Shown in pieces: positions 7,807-16,659 of a stretch of 64,000 nt of DNA (positions are counted from its first letter, which is position 1; each line of letters starts with the position of its first letter). The stretch covers positions 124,001-188,000 of the forward strand of contig JBOEGG010000005.1 in the NCBI GenBank assembly GCA_050633285.1. The letters are read 5' to 3'. Made by a program: the position numbers and the translations under genes. The notes under the pieces are model-generated. The model saw only the letters and a program-made list of their open reading frames with translations. It did not search any database and had not been told where the DNA came from. This DNA comes from UBA1672 sp050633285. Lineage in GTDB: Bacteria > Pseudomonadota > Alphaproteobacteria > Micavibrionales > Micavibrionaceae.

Positions 7807-8241
7807 TTATACTGCTCCGTTCCATTGAAATTCACCATTTTGGCCTAAGGGGGCGTGCGGGTTGAAGGCAACTTCCCATAGATTGCCATCAGGATCGGCA
7901 AAATATCCGGAATACCCACCCCAAAAAGCCTTTTGTGCAGGCTTTATGATTGTGCCGCCTGCTTTTTTGACTTCATCTAATGTTGTGTCAACTTCGGCTT
8001 CGTTGCGTACATTGTAGGCAATTGTTGTTGTTGAGTATTGTTGCTTTTGTATTTCAATATTGGCATCTTTTGCGAGCTTTTCGATAGGGTAGAGGCATAG
8101 GGTCATTGAGATTAGATCATATGCGATGATTTCTTCAGCCTGTGCGTCTGAGGCGATTTTCCACCCAAGTGAGTCGTAAAATGCTCTGGCTTTTTTTAAA
8201 TCACTGACGCCAATTGTGATGATGCTTAATCTTTGTTCCAT
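7807..8241 (-). CDS. VOC-family protein (glyoxalase/bleomycin-resistance fold)
   Basis: A 144-residue single-unit VOC protein: N-terminal SIITIGVSDLKKARAFYDSLGW, then a C-terminal YSGYFADPDGNLWEVAFNP. The fold binds a metal and a small substrate. Many relatives of this ‘DPDGNLWEVA’ type are unassigned lactoylglutathione-lyase-like proteins, and the substrate is unknown here. It is a separate transcription unit from ovoA, with a gap of about 110 bp. Confidence 0.85.
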   Translation of the reverse strand: MEQRLSIITIGVSDLKKARAFYDSLGWKIASDAQAEEIIAYDLISMTLCLYPIEKLAKDANIEIQKQQYSTTTIAYNVRNEAEVDTTLDEVKKAGGTIIKPAQKAFWGGYSGYFADPDGNLWEVAFNPHAPLGQNGEFQWNGAV

Positions 8242-8307
8242 ATCTTCTCTTTCGTATGATTGTGATTATTCTACGATAAGATTGGAAAACAGCAAGTTTT
8301 AAAGATG

Positions 8308-8604
8308 CTATAGAGACTTTTGCGTTGTTGGTATTTCATAGAACTCATGTAACGCTTCGATTTGATTTTGGCATTGTTTTGCCAAGTATTTATAGTATTT
8401 TTCGGCTTCTTTATTGTCTTTTTGAGATAGAAGATAATGCGTTACGAACATCATTCCAGAGGCAATTTCAAGGGTATGAATGCCGATGCTTTCAAGTTCA
8501 TTGCATAATGATATGAACTTGTCCTCAACGTAATCTTGATGCTCCACTGAGATGATTTCTGTATTCGTTTGGTCGTGATTATGTATTTGAACATAGATGC
8601 TCAT
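8308..8604 (-). CDS. hypothetical protein
   Basis: A 98-residue soluble, helical protein starting MSIYVQIHNHDQ and rich in Gln, Glu and Lys, with no signal or membrane segment. An in-frame upstream ATG at 8637 exists, but the 8604 start has a purine-rich site (GGGGAAAG) about 5 nt upstream. Not recognised. It stands alone, with short A+T-rich gaps on both sides. Confidence 0.55.
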   Translation of the reverse strand: MSIYVQIHNHDQTNTEIISVEHQDYVEDKFISLCNELESIGIHTLEIASGMMFVTHYLLSQKDNKEAEKYYKYLAKQCQNQIEALHEFYEIPTTQKSL

Positions 8605-8713
8605 TTTTCTTTCCCCACACAGTTGTATTACACACATCTTTACTTAGCATGAATCTTTTGCATTATGCAAAATGATTTATTTTTTCATTTTAAATCAGAT
8701 GGTTATATTATCA

Positions 8714-9088
8714 CTAAAGCGCGTGGTTGTCGTAATCTATACTTGCGTTTTCAATAGATGCGACGCTTTCTCGTGTATTTTGTATATCTTCTTGTTGTTT
8801 CCAACATATGCGGGCGAAGTTGTGGCGTAGGGTTCCGCATGTATCATTTCGAGCGGCGAGGGTCACAATGTCGTGTTGTGCTTGTGACATGTTGTTGAGG
8901 ATTCTTTGGTCTTCTTTTTCGTTACCAAGTTCCTGTAAATACCCAAGTCCCATGGATAATGGCATCATCACGGCGAGCAGAGCGCCCATATTCATAACTT
9001 TATGACGGAGTGTTTCGGGCTCTGCTTCGGTATTCACAATCCCGGGGTGTGATTGTGTTTCTTCAACTTTATTGTCCGTATCACTCAT
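8714..9088 (-). CDS. hypothetical protein with one membrane segment
   Basis: A 124-residue protein. A polar N-terminus is followed by one hydrophobic stretch at about residues 33-50 (MGALLAVMMPLSMGLGYL). After that comes a charged helical domain with two Cys (NDTCGTL and ARICWK) that could form a disulfide if it is periplasmic. I do not recognise the family. It is divergent from the 703-residue enzyme at 9290. Confidence 0.6.
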   Translation of the reverse strand: MSDTDNKVEETQSHPGIVNTEAEPETLRHKVMNMGALLAVMMPLSMGLGYLQELGNEKEDQRILNNMSQAQHDIVTLAARNDTCGTLRHNFARICWKQQEDIQNTRESVASIENASIDYDNHAL

Positions 9089-9206
9089 GTTTTAATTGTT
9101 CCTGTATTATCGCTTTGCACGTTTTTAACAGAGCTTGTTTTATAATGCAAAGTATCTGAAATTTATAAGTATAAACATGTAGTTAAACCATATTACTTGC
9201 TGTTTC

Positions 9207-9236
9207 TTGACACTCTCTTTTGTTTTGTTCTAAAAC
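9207..9236 (+). promoter_or_regulatory. candidate sigma70-type promoter
   Basis: A consensus -35 TTGACA (9207-9212) is followed after 18 bp by TAAAAC (9231-9236), about 50 bp before the ribosome site of the enzyme at 9290. The -35 is perfect but the -10 is only moderate. Confidence 0.35.
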
Positions 9237-9289
9237 TATATTCCTAACAGGGGTATATATTATAATAATTATTAAAGAATGAGGGTGCT

Positions 9290-11401
9290 TTGCGTAATCA
9301 AAATCCTATTAAAATCCAGAATACAAAACGTGATATCAACCAATCTAACTTTGAAGGTGTGTTATCTGCCACTGAAATGACGCAGGCGGAGGCGCATGCT
9401 GGTGACGTTGGTTATAGCTCTATTCAAGGCGGTGGTGGTACATTTTATCACAAGCCCATGATGGAAGGGCGTGATCCGTGGGATGAGTTTGAGATTGTGC
9501 GCGAAGCATATCCTGATACACCGATCAGTATTCTTGTACGTGGGGATACTTTGGTTGGTTATGATGATAACCCTGATGACGTTATTGAGGCTTTCGTGAA
9601 GCAGGCATCAGATGCCGGTGTTGATATTTTTACTATTTTTGATGGTTTTAATGACACGCGCAAGCAAGGCAAAGTTATTGAAGAAGTTAAGAAGCAAGGA
9701 AAACACGCGCAGGGTGTTATTGCTATGGCGGATAGTGAATTTTATACAATGGATTTGTATAAGCAGGCCGCACAAGAATTGAATGAAGCAGGGGCGGACA
9801 GCTTTTACATCAAGGACCCAGTTGGTATTGCACCGGTTGAGGATGTTTATGAGCTTGTTGATTGGTTAAAGACAGAATTTCCGGAAAAGGAAGTTCATAT
9901 TCATGCGCATAATACGCACGGTGAAGCTTATCGTATCTATATGGCGGCGATTGAAGCAGGGGTTGATACAATAGATTGTGGGCACCCCGCGTCGGCAGAA
10001 AATGTGGCGCAACCCTCTGTTCTTCGAATGGTTGACCTGATTGCTAATCATCCGGACGAAAATATACGTGCGCGAACACCTGAGTTGGATATTGATGCGA
10101 TTAATGCGGATAGTCCGGCGTTATCGGCGCAGCGTTTTCAATATCGTGATAAAGAGCCAGTTTATGATGCAGATGTCTTTGAGACGATGCATGGTGCAAA
10201 GGCACCCGGCGGTGCAGCTTCTACGTTAAAATCGTTGGTATCAGCCAATGCAAAAGCTGTTTTAGGGCTTGAGTGGGATGATGCACAAAAGGCGATTTAT
10301 AACGTTCAGGAAAAGATGCTTCCTTTGTTAGGAGATCCGCTTCAGGTAACGCCACATGCGAAGAATACGACGACGCAGGCGGCTATTACTTTGATATCCA
10401 TTGCTTCTCATAAAGAGTACGGAGAGAAAATTAAGGCATTAAAAAATGGGCCGAATGCTTCTAAAAATGTACTGAATTATATTACGGATGTTTTAAACGA
10501 CGATACAAAGGTTCCTTCACAGGGGCGCGGACGTATTCCTAGAGGGGAAGCGTTTGTTATTGATGGATTGCATAAAACGATGACGGTGGATATTGCCAAG
10601 TATCTAGCAGGGCGTTTAGGGAAATTGCCGGGGCAGCCTGATGAAGCTTTTTTAAAGAATGAAAAGGTCGTTGCACAAGAAATTCCGGAAGAGCATACCA
10701 ATACAAGACCTTCGGAATTGTTGGAGCCTGCTGTCCAAGGGGCAATTGAGCAATTACTTGCGGCGGGACATAATAACCCATCTGCGAATGATATTGTAAC
10801 GGTTGCGATGTGGAATAATGAAAAGCAAGAAGGTTTTAGTCATGTCGATAAGAAGTTGAAGGGGGAGCTTGTTTCAAATCCGGCACCGGAACTTCCGAAA
10901 TACGCACAGAATTTCATGATTAAGAATGATGGTGATGACGCAACACCACAGGAACGTGATGGTGCTATCGTCAAGACCAAGTTTGATGTATTTAATGCCA
11001 TTGGCGGGGCGGCTTCTATGGGGGCTGTTGCTGAGCTTGCTTTAGAATCTGAAAAGGATGGTCATTATAAAGCAGGTGGTTCTGATGGTGATAAAGCACG
11101 CGCAGATTCTGGATATTATGAAGAACGTTTTGCGGTTTGGAGAGAGGAAGCGCAGGATCTTTTGGATGACTATATTGAGAGTATTCCACAAAAATTGCAT
11201 GATTCAGGCTTTTCAACTATTCAAATGTTAGCCGGGATTAATATGGCGAATGAAATTTTAGAAGATGTGCTTTCGCATAAGGGTGTGAGTGCTGCGAATA
11301 TTCCGGTTATTGATGTTGCTGCGAAGCCATCGGGTGATTACGAAGTTGATGCGCGTTTTGAAGAGGATGATCCGAATGCACAACAAGAGCTAAGTGTGTA
11401 A
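9290..11401 (+). CDS. oxaloacetate decarboxylase alpha / pyruvate carboxylase-like carboxyltransferase without a biotin domain
   Basis: A 703-residue TIM-barrel carboxyltransferase of the HMGL-like/PYC-OADA type. Family landmarks are RDINQS near residue 14 (compare RDAHQS), DIFTIFDGFNDTR (112-124), the carboxylation Lys candidate K175 in YIKDPVG, metal His H204/H206 in HIHAHNTHG, and MHGAKAPGGAASTLKSLV. The conserved carboxylase domain follows, with LAGRLGKLPGQP and TRPSELLEP. No AMKM-type biotinyl domain is present. Instead the last 200 or so residues are an unfamiliar acidic/helical region. The start is TTG, supported by GAGGGTG 3 nt upstream. An Asp/Glu-racemase-family gene follows immediately. 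The true reaction is uncertain. Confidence 0.8.
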   Translation: MRNQNPIKIQNTKRDINQSNFEGVLSATEMTQAEAHAGDVGYSSIQGGGGTFYHKPMMEGRDPWDEFEIVREAYPDTPISILVRGDTLVGYDDNPDDVIEAFVKQASDAGVDIFTIFDGFNDTRKQGKVIEEVKKQGKHAQGVIAMADSEFYTMDLYKQAAQELNEAGADSFYIKDPVGIAPVEDVYELVDWLKTEFPEKEVHIHAHNTHGEAYRIYMAAIEAGVDTIDCGHPASAENVAQPSVLRMVDLIANHPDENIRARTPELDIDAINADSPALSAQRFQYRDKEPVYDADVFETMHGAKAPGGAASTLKSLVSANAKAVLGLEWDDAQKAIYNVQEKMLPLLGDPLQVTPHAKNTTTQAAITLISIASHKEYGEKIKALKNGPNASKNVLNYITDVLNDDTKVPSQGRGRIPRGEAFVIDGLHKTMTVDIAKYLAGRLGKLPGQPDEAFLKNEKVVAQEIPEEHTNTRPSELLEPAVQGAIEQLLAAGHNNPSANDIVTVAMWNNEKQEGFSHVDKKLKGELVSNPAPELPKYAQNFMIKNDGDDATPQERDGAIVKTKFDVFNAIGGAASMGAVAELALESEKDGHYKAGGSDGDKARADSGYYEERFAVWREEAQDLLDDYIESIPQKLHDSGFSTIQMLAGINMANEILEDVLSHKGVSAANIPVIDVAAKPSGDYEVDARFEEDDPNAQQELSV

Positions 11402-11402
11402 T

Positions 11403-12128
11403 ATGAAGATCATAGGGCTTTTGGGCGGAACGAGTTGGCCGTCTACACCGCTATATTATTCTTATTTAAATGAGAAAATTGCCGAGGCTCTGGGGGGACA
11501 CCACAGTGCACGTATTATCCTTTATTCTATTGATTACCAGCCTATAAAGGCTCTTTACCCTGATGGGTGGGATGATATTTCACCCTTGCTTAAGGGAGAG
11601 CTTAAGCTTTTGGATGATATGGGGCCGGATTGTATATTGATTTGTAACAACACGTTACACAAGGGTTATGATTCTTTAGTTGAGCAACAGGATGTCGCGC
11701 TCTTGGGGCAGGTTATTCATATTGTTGTTGCCACGGCACGTAAAGCGGTGGCCATGGATTATAAACGTGTGTTGTTGTTGGGAACTAAATTTACGATGGA
11801 GGATGGCTTTTTCTCTGATCGTTTGAAATTCTTTGGTCTTGATGTTGTTGTGCCAAATGAAGATGATCGAAATGAGATACAAGATATGCAAACGCAAATC
11901 GCATCAGGGAAAATGTGCGATGCATTTCATTCTCGCTTTAAAGATATTTTAGGTCGTTATGATGATGTGGATGCAGTTATTCTTGGCTGTACAGAGCTTC
12001 CGCTTGCCATTACTGCAAATGAAACCGATTTGCCAATTATTAACCCGATACATGCGCAATGTGATGAGGCGATTAAGCTTGTTCTATCGTCTTTATCTCA
12101 AGGGGATGATGTCGAAGACGTTTCTTGA
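11403..12128 (+). CDS. aspartate/glutamate racemase-family protein
   Basis: About 241 residues. The N-terminus MKIIGLLGGTSWPSTPLYY is the cofactor-independent racemase signature. The first catalytic Cys lies in LICNNTLHK and the second in VILGCTELPLAI, both at the expected positions. It would interconvert an amino-acid-like acid stereoisomer. The ATG lies 1 nt after the stop of the carboxyltransferase-like gene, so the two are one operon and may share a C4-acid/aspartate route (inference). A GTG at 11394 is in frame but less likely. The 3' end overlaps the convergent DUF983 gene by 31 nt. Confidence 0.85.
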   Translation: MKIIGLLGGTSWPSTPLYYSYLNEKIAEALGGHHSARIILYSIDYQPIKALYPDGWDDISPLLKGELKLLDDMGPDCILICNNTLHKGYDSLVEQQDVALLGQVIHIVVATARKAVAMDYKRVLLLGTKFTMEDGFFSDRLKFFGLDVVVPNEDDRNEIQDMQTQIASGKMCDAFHSRFKDILGRYDDVDAVILGCTELPLAITANETDLPIINPIHAQCDEAIKLVLSSLSQGDDVEDVS

Positions 12129-12496
12129 TCCTCGTCTAGGTCTTTACGCACATGAATGTGCCATATGATATTCATAAAGATCCCTTTGGCGCGTGGTAGC
12201 ATAATGATGCTTAAGAAGATAATGAATAGGCTTGGGTATAAGATTTCCAGAAATGTATTATCCAGATTTTGTTCCAGGATCCAAAAAGCAAAGGGCATTG
12301 CCAAGTGTCCGGAAATCAGGATAGTTGCCCATGCGGGGCCATCATCTGCGCGTAAAGGTTCATAATCAAGGCTACAATTAGAGCATTCTTTATGTGGTGT
12401 TGTATAACGACGCAGAAGTTTACCTTCGTTACATTGTGGGCATTTATTAAAGAAGCCACGCTTTATCAGCTCAATATAAGAGTTTGCTTTGTTCAT
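12098..12496 (-). CDS. DUF983-family membrane protein
   Basis: About 132 residues. The N-terminal zinc-ribbon-like pattern KCPQCNEGKLLRRY…ECSNCSLDY is followed by two hydrophobic segments (ATILISGHLAMPFAFWIL and YPSLFIIFLSIIMLP). This is the DUF983 layout, which is common in alphaproteobacteria with unknown function. The ATG at 12496 is preceded by AAGGTGAC, making it better than the longer in-frame start at 12565. The 3' end runs 31 nt into the convergent racemase-family gene. Confidence 0.85.
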   Translation of the reverse strand: MNKANSYIELIKRGFFNKCPQCNEGKLLRRYTTPHKECSNCSLDYEPLRADDGPAWATILISGHLAMPFAFWILEQNLDNTFLEILYPSLFIIFLSIIMLPRAKGIFMNIIWHIHVRKDLDEDQETSSTSSP

Positions 12497-12634
12497 TATG
12501 TTGTCACCTTTTGCTTTTATCCTGTGACTTGAGCCACAAAGATATATTTTACAGCATAAGACCATAAAATATATCTAATGTCTGTATGTTTCTAATATCG
12601 CGATTATATAGGGAAAAATGCCTATATATCTATA

Positions 12635-13609
12635 TTATGGTTTTGCAGGTTTTTCTCTGACCGTGAATATGGCTTCTTTTGGTGGAGAAGGCGGTGTTAT
12701 GTCACCAAATTCAGACGTTGGAGGTTTATTGTAGCAGGTTACCGGTAGTTCCATAAGTTCCGGCCATTTATCAACCCAGCCATCATCGTATCCGGCTTCT
12801 TGTACAAGCATTGTTTGCACACAGTTCGATGGTGGTGATGATTGGAGGTAACTATGTAATACGGCAGGGGGCACGTATGGATCTTGACCACCGATGAAGT
12901 GATATTGGGGCAATCTGATTAAAGACGCGGCGACATCAATAGGGTTTAGTGAAGTGCTTAATGGACCATTATTGAGTAAGTCTGTTTGTGTTTTGTGATC
13001 CAGAATTCCTGAAATAGTGCGGAGCGATAAGATATCTGATCGTTCTGATGCAATAAGAGTTGCGATTGCACCACCACCCGAATAGCCGATCAAGTGGAAG
13101 CCACGAATATCGTAGCGACGAGCGATTTCATCTAAAGCTGTTCCGTAGGACTTTATGACTTCTTTTGAGAAGCGTCCTTCTCTCCACGCGCTTTCAGGGC
13201 AATCTCCACCAGAAACTGTGCCGGTGTATTGGCAAGGGCGAGCAAGGTAAATTACGTTATCTGCACGATCTTTAGAGGCGAGGTGCAGGGCAACCGGGTT
13301 TGTCGGGGTTGGATCAATATTCCATTCTGTAGGGGAGGCGTAAGCGGGGCCATCACCCTCAATGTACAAGTTTGCGATTCCACCACGGTCATGGATACGT
13401 TCATATGCTCTAAGTATAAAGGGGGATGCGGATACATCACGTTTTATCATCCAAGCGGGGGCGGCGATTCGTTGTGCTGTTTCAGTGCGCATATATGGAA
13501 TTGTCGTTGCGATACACCCACCCAACGCCAATATTGCGAGAATACCTGCTTTGATAGAAAGGGTGTCAATAAATCTGCCTAGTTCCATGATGAATAACCA
13601 TTTTTTCAT
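12635..13609 (-). CDS. alpha/beta-hydrolase-fold lipoprotein
   Basis: A 324-residue exported hydrolase. The N-terminal hydrophobic segment ends in LALGGC (Cys about residue 32), a plausible lipobox. The mature part has the nucleophile elbow GYSGGG, an upstream NVIYLARPCQY segment, an Asp in HFIGGQDPYVP and a Pro-rich C-terminal tail. The catalytic His is not obvious to me. It is probably an esterase/lipase-like protein anchored in the outer or inner membrane. An alternative start at 13588 is in frame; neither start has a strong ribosome site. A G11 tract lies about 95 bp upstream. Confidence 0.75.
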   Translation of the reverse strand: MKKWLFIMELGRFIDTLSIKAGILAILALGGCIATTIPYMRTETAQRIAAPAWMIKRDVSASPFILRAYERIHDRGGIANLYIEGDGPAYASPTEWNIDPTPTNPVALHLASKDRADNVIYLARPCQYTGTVSGGDCPESAWREGRFSKEVIKSYGTALDEIARRYDIRGFHLIGYSGGGAIATLIASERSDILSLRTISGILDHKTQTDLLNNGPLSTSLNPIDVAASLIRLPQYHFIGGQDPYVPPAVLHSYLQSSPPSNCVQTMLVQEAGYDDGWVDKWPELMELPVTCYNKPPTSEFGDITPPSPPKEAIFTVREKPAKP

Positions 13610-13702
13610 AAATAAAGTTCATGAAACGCTATCACTTCTATGCGTTAGAATCACCACTGCGTTCAAAGTTTTCCTCAACTTTCCACCTTTTTCTTTCAAG
13701 GA

Positions 13703-13713
13703 GGGGGGGGGGG
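13703..13713. repeat. G11 homopolymer tract
   Basis: Eleven consecutive G followed by CGGG, in the gap between the xth stop (13721) and the lipoprotein hydrolase start (13609). It stands out in A+T-rich intergenic DNA. Such tracts can slip during replication or be mis-counted in sequencing. Confidence 0.9.
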
Positions 13714-13720
13714 CGGGATA

Positions 13721-14485
13721 TTAGAGCGATAATTCTATTTCTATTGGGGTGTGATCGGATGGTTTTTCCCAACCGCGTGGCTCTTTATTGATTGTGCATG
13801 ATTTTAGTGAGTCGGCCATTGTTGGTGAAAGTAGGAAATGATCAATACGAATGCCATTATTGCGCTGCCATGCACCTGCTTGATAATCCCAGAAAGTATA
13901 TGATTTTTCGCGCGTGTCAAAGGTACGGAATGCGTCTGTAAGGCCAAGGTTTAAAAGGGATCTGTATATTTTATGTGTCTCAATACGAAACGCAGCGTCT
14001 CCCTCCCAGTCTTTAGGTGTTTTGCAGTCCTTATCTTCCGGAATAACGTTGAAATCCCCACCTATTATGAATGGGGTATCTGTATCTCTTAGGTGTTTTA
14101 GGCGTTTATACAGGCGCTGCATCCATGCCAGTTTATAATCGTACTTAGGGCCGGGGGCGGGATTGCCGTTGGGTAAGTATATATTAATTAGGCGCGTATT
14201 ATTTATGTCAGCTTCTATATAGCGGGCTTGTTCATCTGTATCATCGCCGGGGAGGGCGTCATGGTGTGCGGTAATTGGGTGCTTAGAAATAATAGCAACA
14301 CCGTTATAGGCTTTTTGCCCCACCGCATGTGTGTGGTATCCGAGGGTTTCAAATGTTTCGGATGGGAATTCTATTCCTTTTAATTCCTGTATCATCAAGA
14401 CATCAGGGGAGTATTCAGACAAGTAGCGTTTTACGTGCTCTTGCCGCGCTTTAATTGAGTTTACGTTCCATGATGTGATTTTCAT
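13721..14485 (-). CDS. xth: exodeoxyribonuclease III
   Basis: A 254-residue AP endonuclease/3'-exonuclease for base-excision repair, cytoplasmic. Motifs in order: MKITSWNVNSIKARQ at the N-terminus, MIQELKGIEFPSE (metal Glu), YLPNGNPAPGPKYDYKLAW, GGDFNVIPEDKD, FWDYQAGAWQRNNGIRIDHFL, and the catalytic SDHTPIEIEL at the C-terminus. It is the full family length. It lies downstream of the chemoreceptor gene on the same strand, after a strong hairpin. Confidence 0.96.
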   Translation of the reverse strand: MKITSWNVNSIKARQEHVKRYLSEYSPDVLMIQELKGIEFPSETFETLGYHTHAVGQKAYNGVAIISKHPITAHHDALPGDDTDEQARYIEADINNTRLINIYLPNGNPAPGPKYDYKLAWMQRLYKRLKHLRDTDTPFIIGGDFNVIPEDKDCKTPKDWEGDAAFRIETHKIYRSLLNLGLTDAFRTFDTREKSYTFWDYQAGAWQRNNGIRIDHFLLSPTMADSLKSCTINKEPRGWEKPSDHTPIEIELSL

Positions 14486-14511
14486 GAGGGTAAGATAACA
14501 TGCGGATATAG

Positions 14512-14538
14512 AAGGGCAAGAGAGATATTCTTGCCCTT
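14512..14538 (-). terminator. hairpin terminator after the chemoreceptor gene
   Basis: A perfect 10-bp inverted repeat, AAGGGCAAGA (14512-14521) and TCTTGCCCTT (14529-14538), with a 7-nt loop, lies 13 bp beyond the chemoreceptor stop. The T-run on the reverse strand is weak (TTCTATAT), so termination may be partial. Confidence 0.6.
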
Positions 14539-14550
14539 AACTATTGTTCA

Positions 14551-16080
14551 TTATTTTTTACCGTCGCCCATAACTTCGGATACTTGTTTAAGCATTGAGC
14601 CTGAGTTTTCTGATAGTACTTTCGCTAGGTCAAGGAGTTGGTCAGCTGCGGTTCCTGTTGTTTCGGATGAGCTTCGGACTTCTGACATGCTCTGATTGAC
14701 TTCACTTGTTCCTGTTGCTGCTTCGGCAACGTTCCGCGAAATTTCTGTCGTCGCCGCGCTTTGTTCTTCTACTGCGGCGGCAATGATCGTGCTTGATTCG
14801 CATATTTGCTCAATAGAGCTGGTGATATCACTTACGGCAGACACGGCAGAAGAGGTGATATTTTGCATTGTGCTGATTTGTTCTTGAATCTGGTTTGTTG
14901 CTGCGGCTGTTTGGTTTGCAAGGTCTTTAACCTCACTTGCCACAACGGCAAATCCTTTACCTGCATCTCCTGCGCGTGCGGCTTCGATTGTTGCGTTCAG
15001 GGCAAGGAGGTTGGTTTGCTCGGCGATATCGTTAATCATTTCAACGACTGTTGTAATTTCTTGTGCGGCTTTTAACAGTGTAGAGACTGTCTCGTTTGTG
15101 TGCTCTGCCTTTTTCATAGCATCACGTGCCAATGTATTGGATTGGTTGAGCTTTGATGAAATTTCACCGATAGATGCGCTTAGTTCTTCTGTTGCAGAAG
15201 CGACAGTTTGAACGTTTGCTGATGTTTGTTCGGAGGCCGTTGATGTGGCGGAGGACCGTGTTTGTAATTCGTTTGCTGTATGTGACAGGCTGCCTGCTGT
15301 TTGGCTGAGTTCTTCTGATTTGTTGGAGACAAGTTGTGCGACTTCCATCACATTCTTTGCAAGATTTTCTTGTGCGGTAATCACGCTCCAACAAACCATT
15401 GGGCCTATATAATAACCGGTTTTATCAAGGATAGGAGCGACATCAAGTTGCAATGTTTCTTCACCTAAATGGATTTTACTATTATAGGGTAAGTTGTTGG
15501 GGTCTTGTAATATTCTACGTTGGTGTGATGGATCTTTGTGGAATACATCAATACAAATACCGTCCACCTCTTCGGCCGTGATCGGTAAGAGGTGTTCGAT
15601 TGTTTTTAATGTTTCTTTGCTTGTGTCATTCAGGTAGTTAATTGTAAATTCTTTTGGATCTGCCATCATAATGTTTAGTGGCATCTTATTGGTCATGATT
15701 TTCAGACGTTCTCTTTCCGTGCAGATTGACCAGCTTAGGACGAGTTTTTTCACAGTGCCGCCAGAGAAGATACCTTCAATATGGAGATCCAAAAGTTCCG
15801 GCCCCAAGCGAATGATGGCATTATGGGGGAGGTTCTTTTTATCTGCCAGAAGGTGGCGTTGATATTCCGGTTTTTTATGGAATACATCAATGCATTGTCC
15901 GATAATAGTATCCCCATTTACGCCAGAAGGTAGCAGGTGTGATAAGCTATTGAGGGTATCAATACTTGATTGATTAGCGTAGTCGATTACAAGCGTTTTC
16001 GGATCGCATGTCAGCACGTTTAAAGGGATTTTATCCAATGTGGTGGCTGAGCTTGATTTTGCTGATAAACCGAAAGGCAT
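14551..16080 (-). CDS. soluble methyl-accepting chemotaxis protein with two tandem PAS-like domains
   Basis: 509 residues, no transmembrane segment. Two PAS-like units are tandem duplicates (about residues 12-118 and 125-232). Each contains a CIDVFHK-x-P-x-x-QR motif and an NLP-x-N-x-x-I-x-LG motif, and the conserved His could be a cofactor ligand. The C-terminal half is a classical MCP signalling hairpin, with tip INDIAEQTNLLALNATIEAA, then ARAGDAGKGFAVVASEVKDLA. It would relay an intracellular cue to CheA/CheW. The start at 16080 (MPFGLSAKS) is backed by AGGAG; a longer in-frame ORF to 16212 lacks this. Confidence 0.92.
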   Translation of the reverse strand: MPFGLSAKSSSATTLDKIPLNVLTCDPKTLVIDYANQSSIDTLNSLSHLLPSGVNGDTIIGQCIDVFHKKPEYQRHLLADKKNLPHNAIIRLGPELLDLHIEGIFSGGTVKKLVLSWSICTERERLKIMTNKMPLNIMMADPKEFTINYLNDTSKETLKTIEHLLPITAEEVDGICIDVFHKDPSHQRRILQDPNNLPYNSKIHLGEETLQLDVAPILDKTGYYIGPMVCWSVITAQENLAKNVMEVAQLVSNKSEELSQTAGSLSHTANELQTRSSATSTASEQTSANVQTVASATEELSASIGEISSKLNQSNTLARDAMKKAEHTNETVSTLLKAAQEITTVVEMINDIAEQTNLLALNATIEAARAGDAGKGFAVVASEVKDLANQTAAATNQIQEQISTMQNITSSAVSAVSDITSSIEQICESSTIIAAAVEEQSAATTEISRNVAEAATGTSEVNQSMSEVRSSSETTGTAADQLLDLAKVLSENSGSMLKQVSEVMGDGKK

Positions 16081-16300
16081 GATTCTGTTCTCCTGTTGAT
16101 GGGCATAATTTATTATAATTTGGGGTAATCGAGCAGGGTAATCGAGTGTAATGCGTGTCGTTATTTTAGGCTTAATATACAAAAACGTAGCATCACATTT
16201 ATGATGAGTCAAAAAAATAAATGATGTTTTTCCTACGAATGTATACAGTTATCTTATTGGAATTATTAATGTTATGTCGTTCTTTGAATGAATAGGGGGG

Positions 16301-16621
16301 CTACATAACAGAGAATGATGTTCCGCACCCACACCCGGCTGTCGCATTCGGGTTGTCTATTTTGAATTCTGACCCGATTAAGCCTTGTTCAAACAGAACT
16401 GTTGCGCCATCCAAAAAACCCATGGAGATATCATCGGTGACAACAGTGTCGGCGAATTTAATATCTGTTGCATTAACATTTTCGGTCAGGTCGAGTTTGT
16501 ATTGAAAACCTGAGCATCCGCCGCCCTCTATACGCACACGTAGCATCAGGGCATCTTTGCTCTGCAATTCACGAAGTTCATTTATGCGCTTTACTGCGCT
16601 GTCATCTATATTTAAGCTCAT
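16301..16621 (-). CDS. erpA: iron-sulfur cluster insertion protein (ErpA/IscA type)
   Basis: A 106-residue A-type Fe-S carrier. The three cluster-binding Cys are in place: GGGCSGFQY, and the CGCGTSF pair near the C-terminus. It delivers clusters to apoproteins in the cytoplasm. Placement next to dgt (divergent) and near xth matches the alphaproteobacterial neighbourhood. Choosing erpA over iscA/sufA rests on that context and is less certain than the family. Confidence 0.9.
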   Translation of the reverse strand: MSLNIDDSAVKRINELRELQSKDALMLRVRIEGGGCSGFQYKLDLTENVNATDIKFADTVVTDDISMGFLDGATVLFEQGLIGSEFKIDNPNATAGCGCGTSFSVM

Positions 16622-16659
16622 GGGATTATTATATCTTATTTATTGATTGTTTGTCATCC

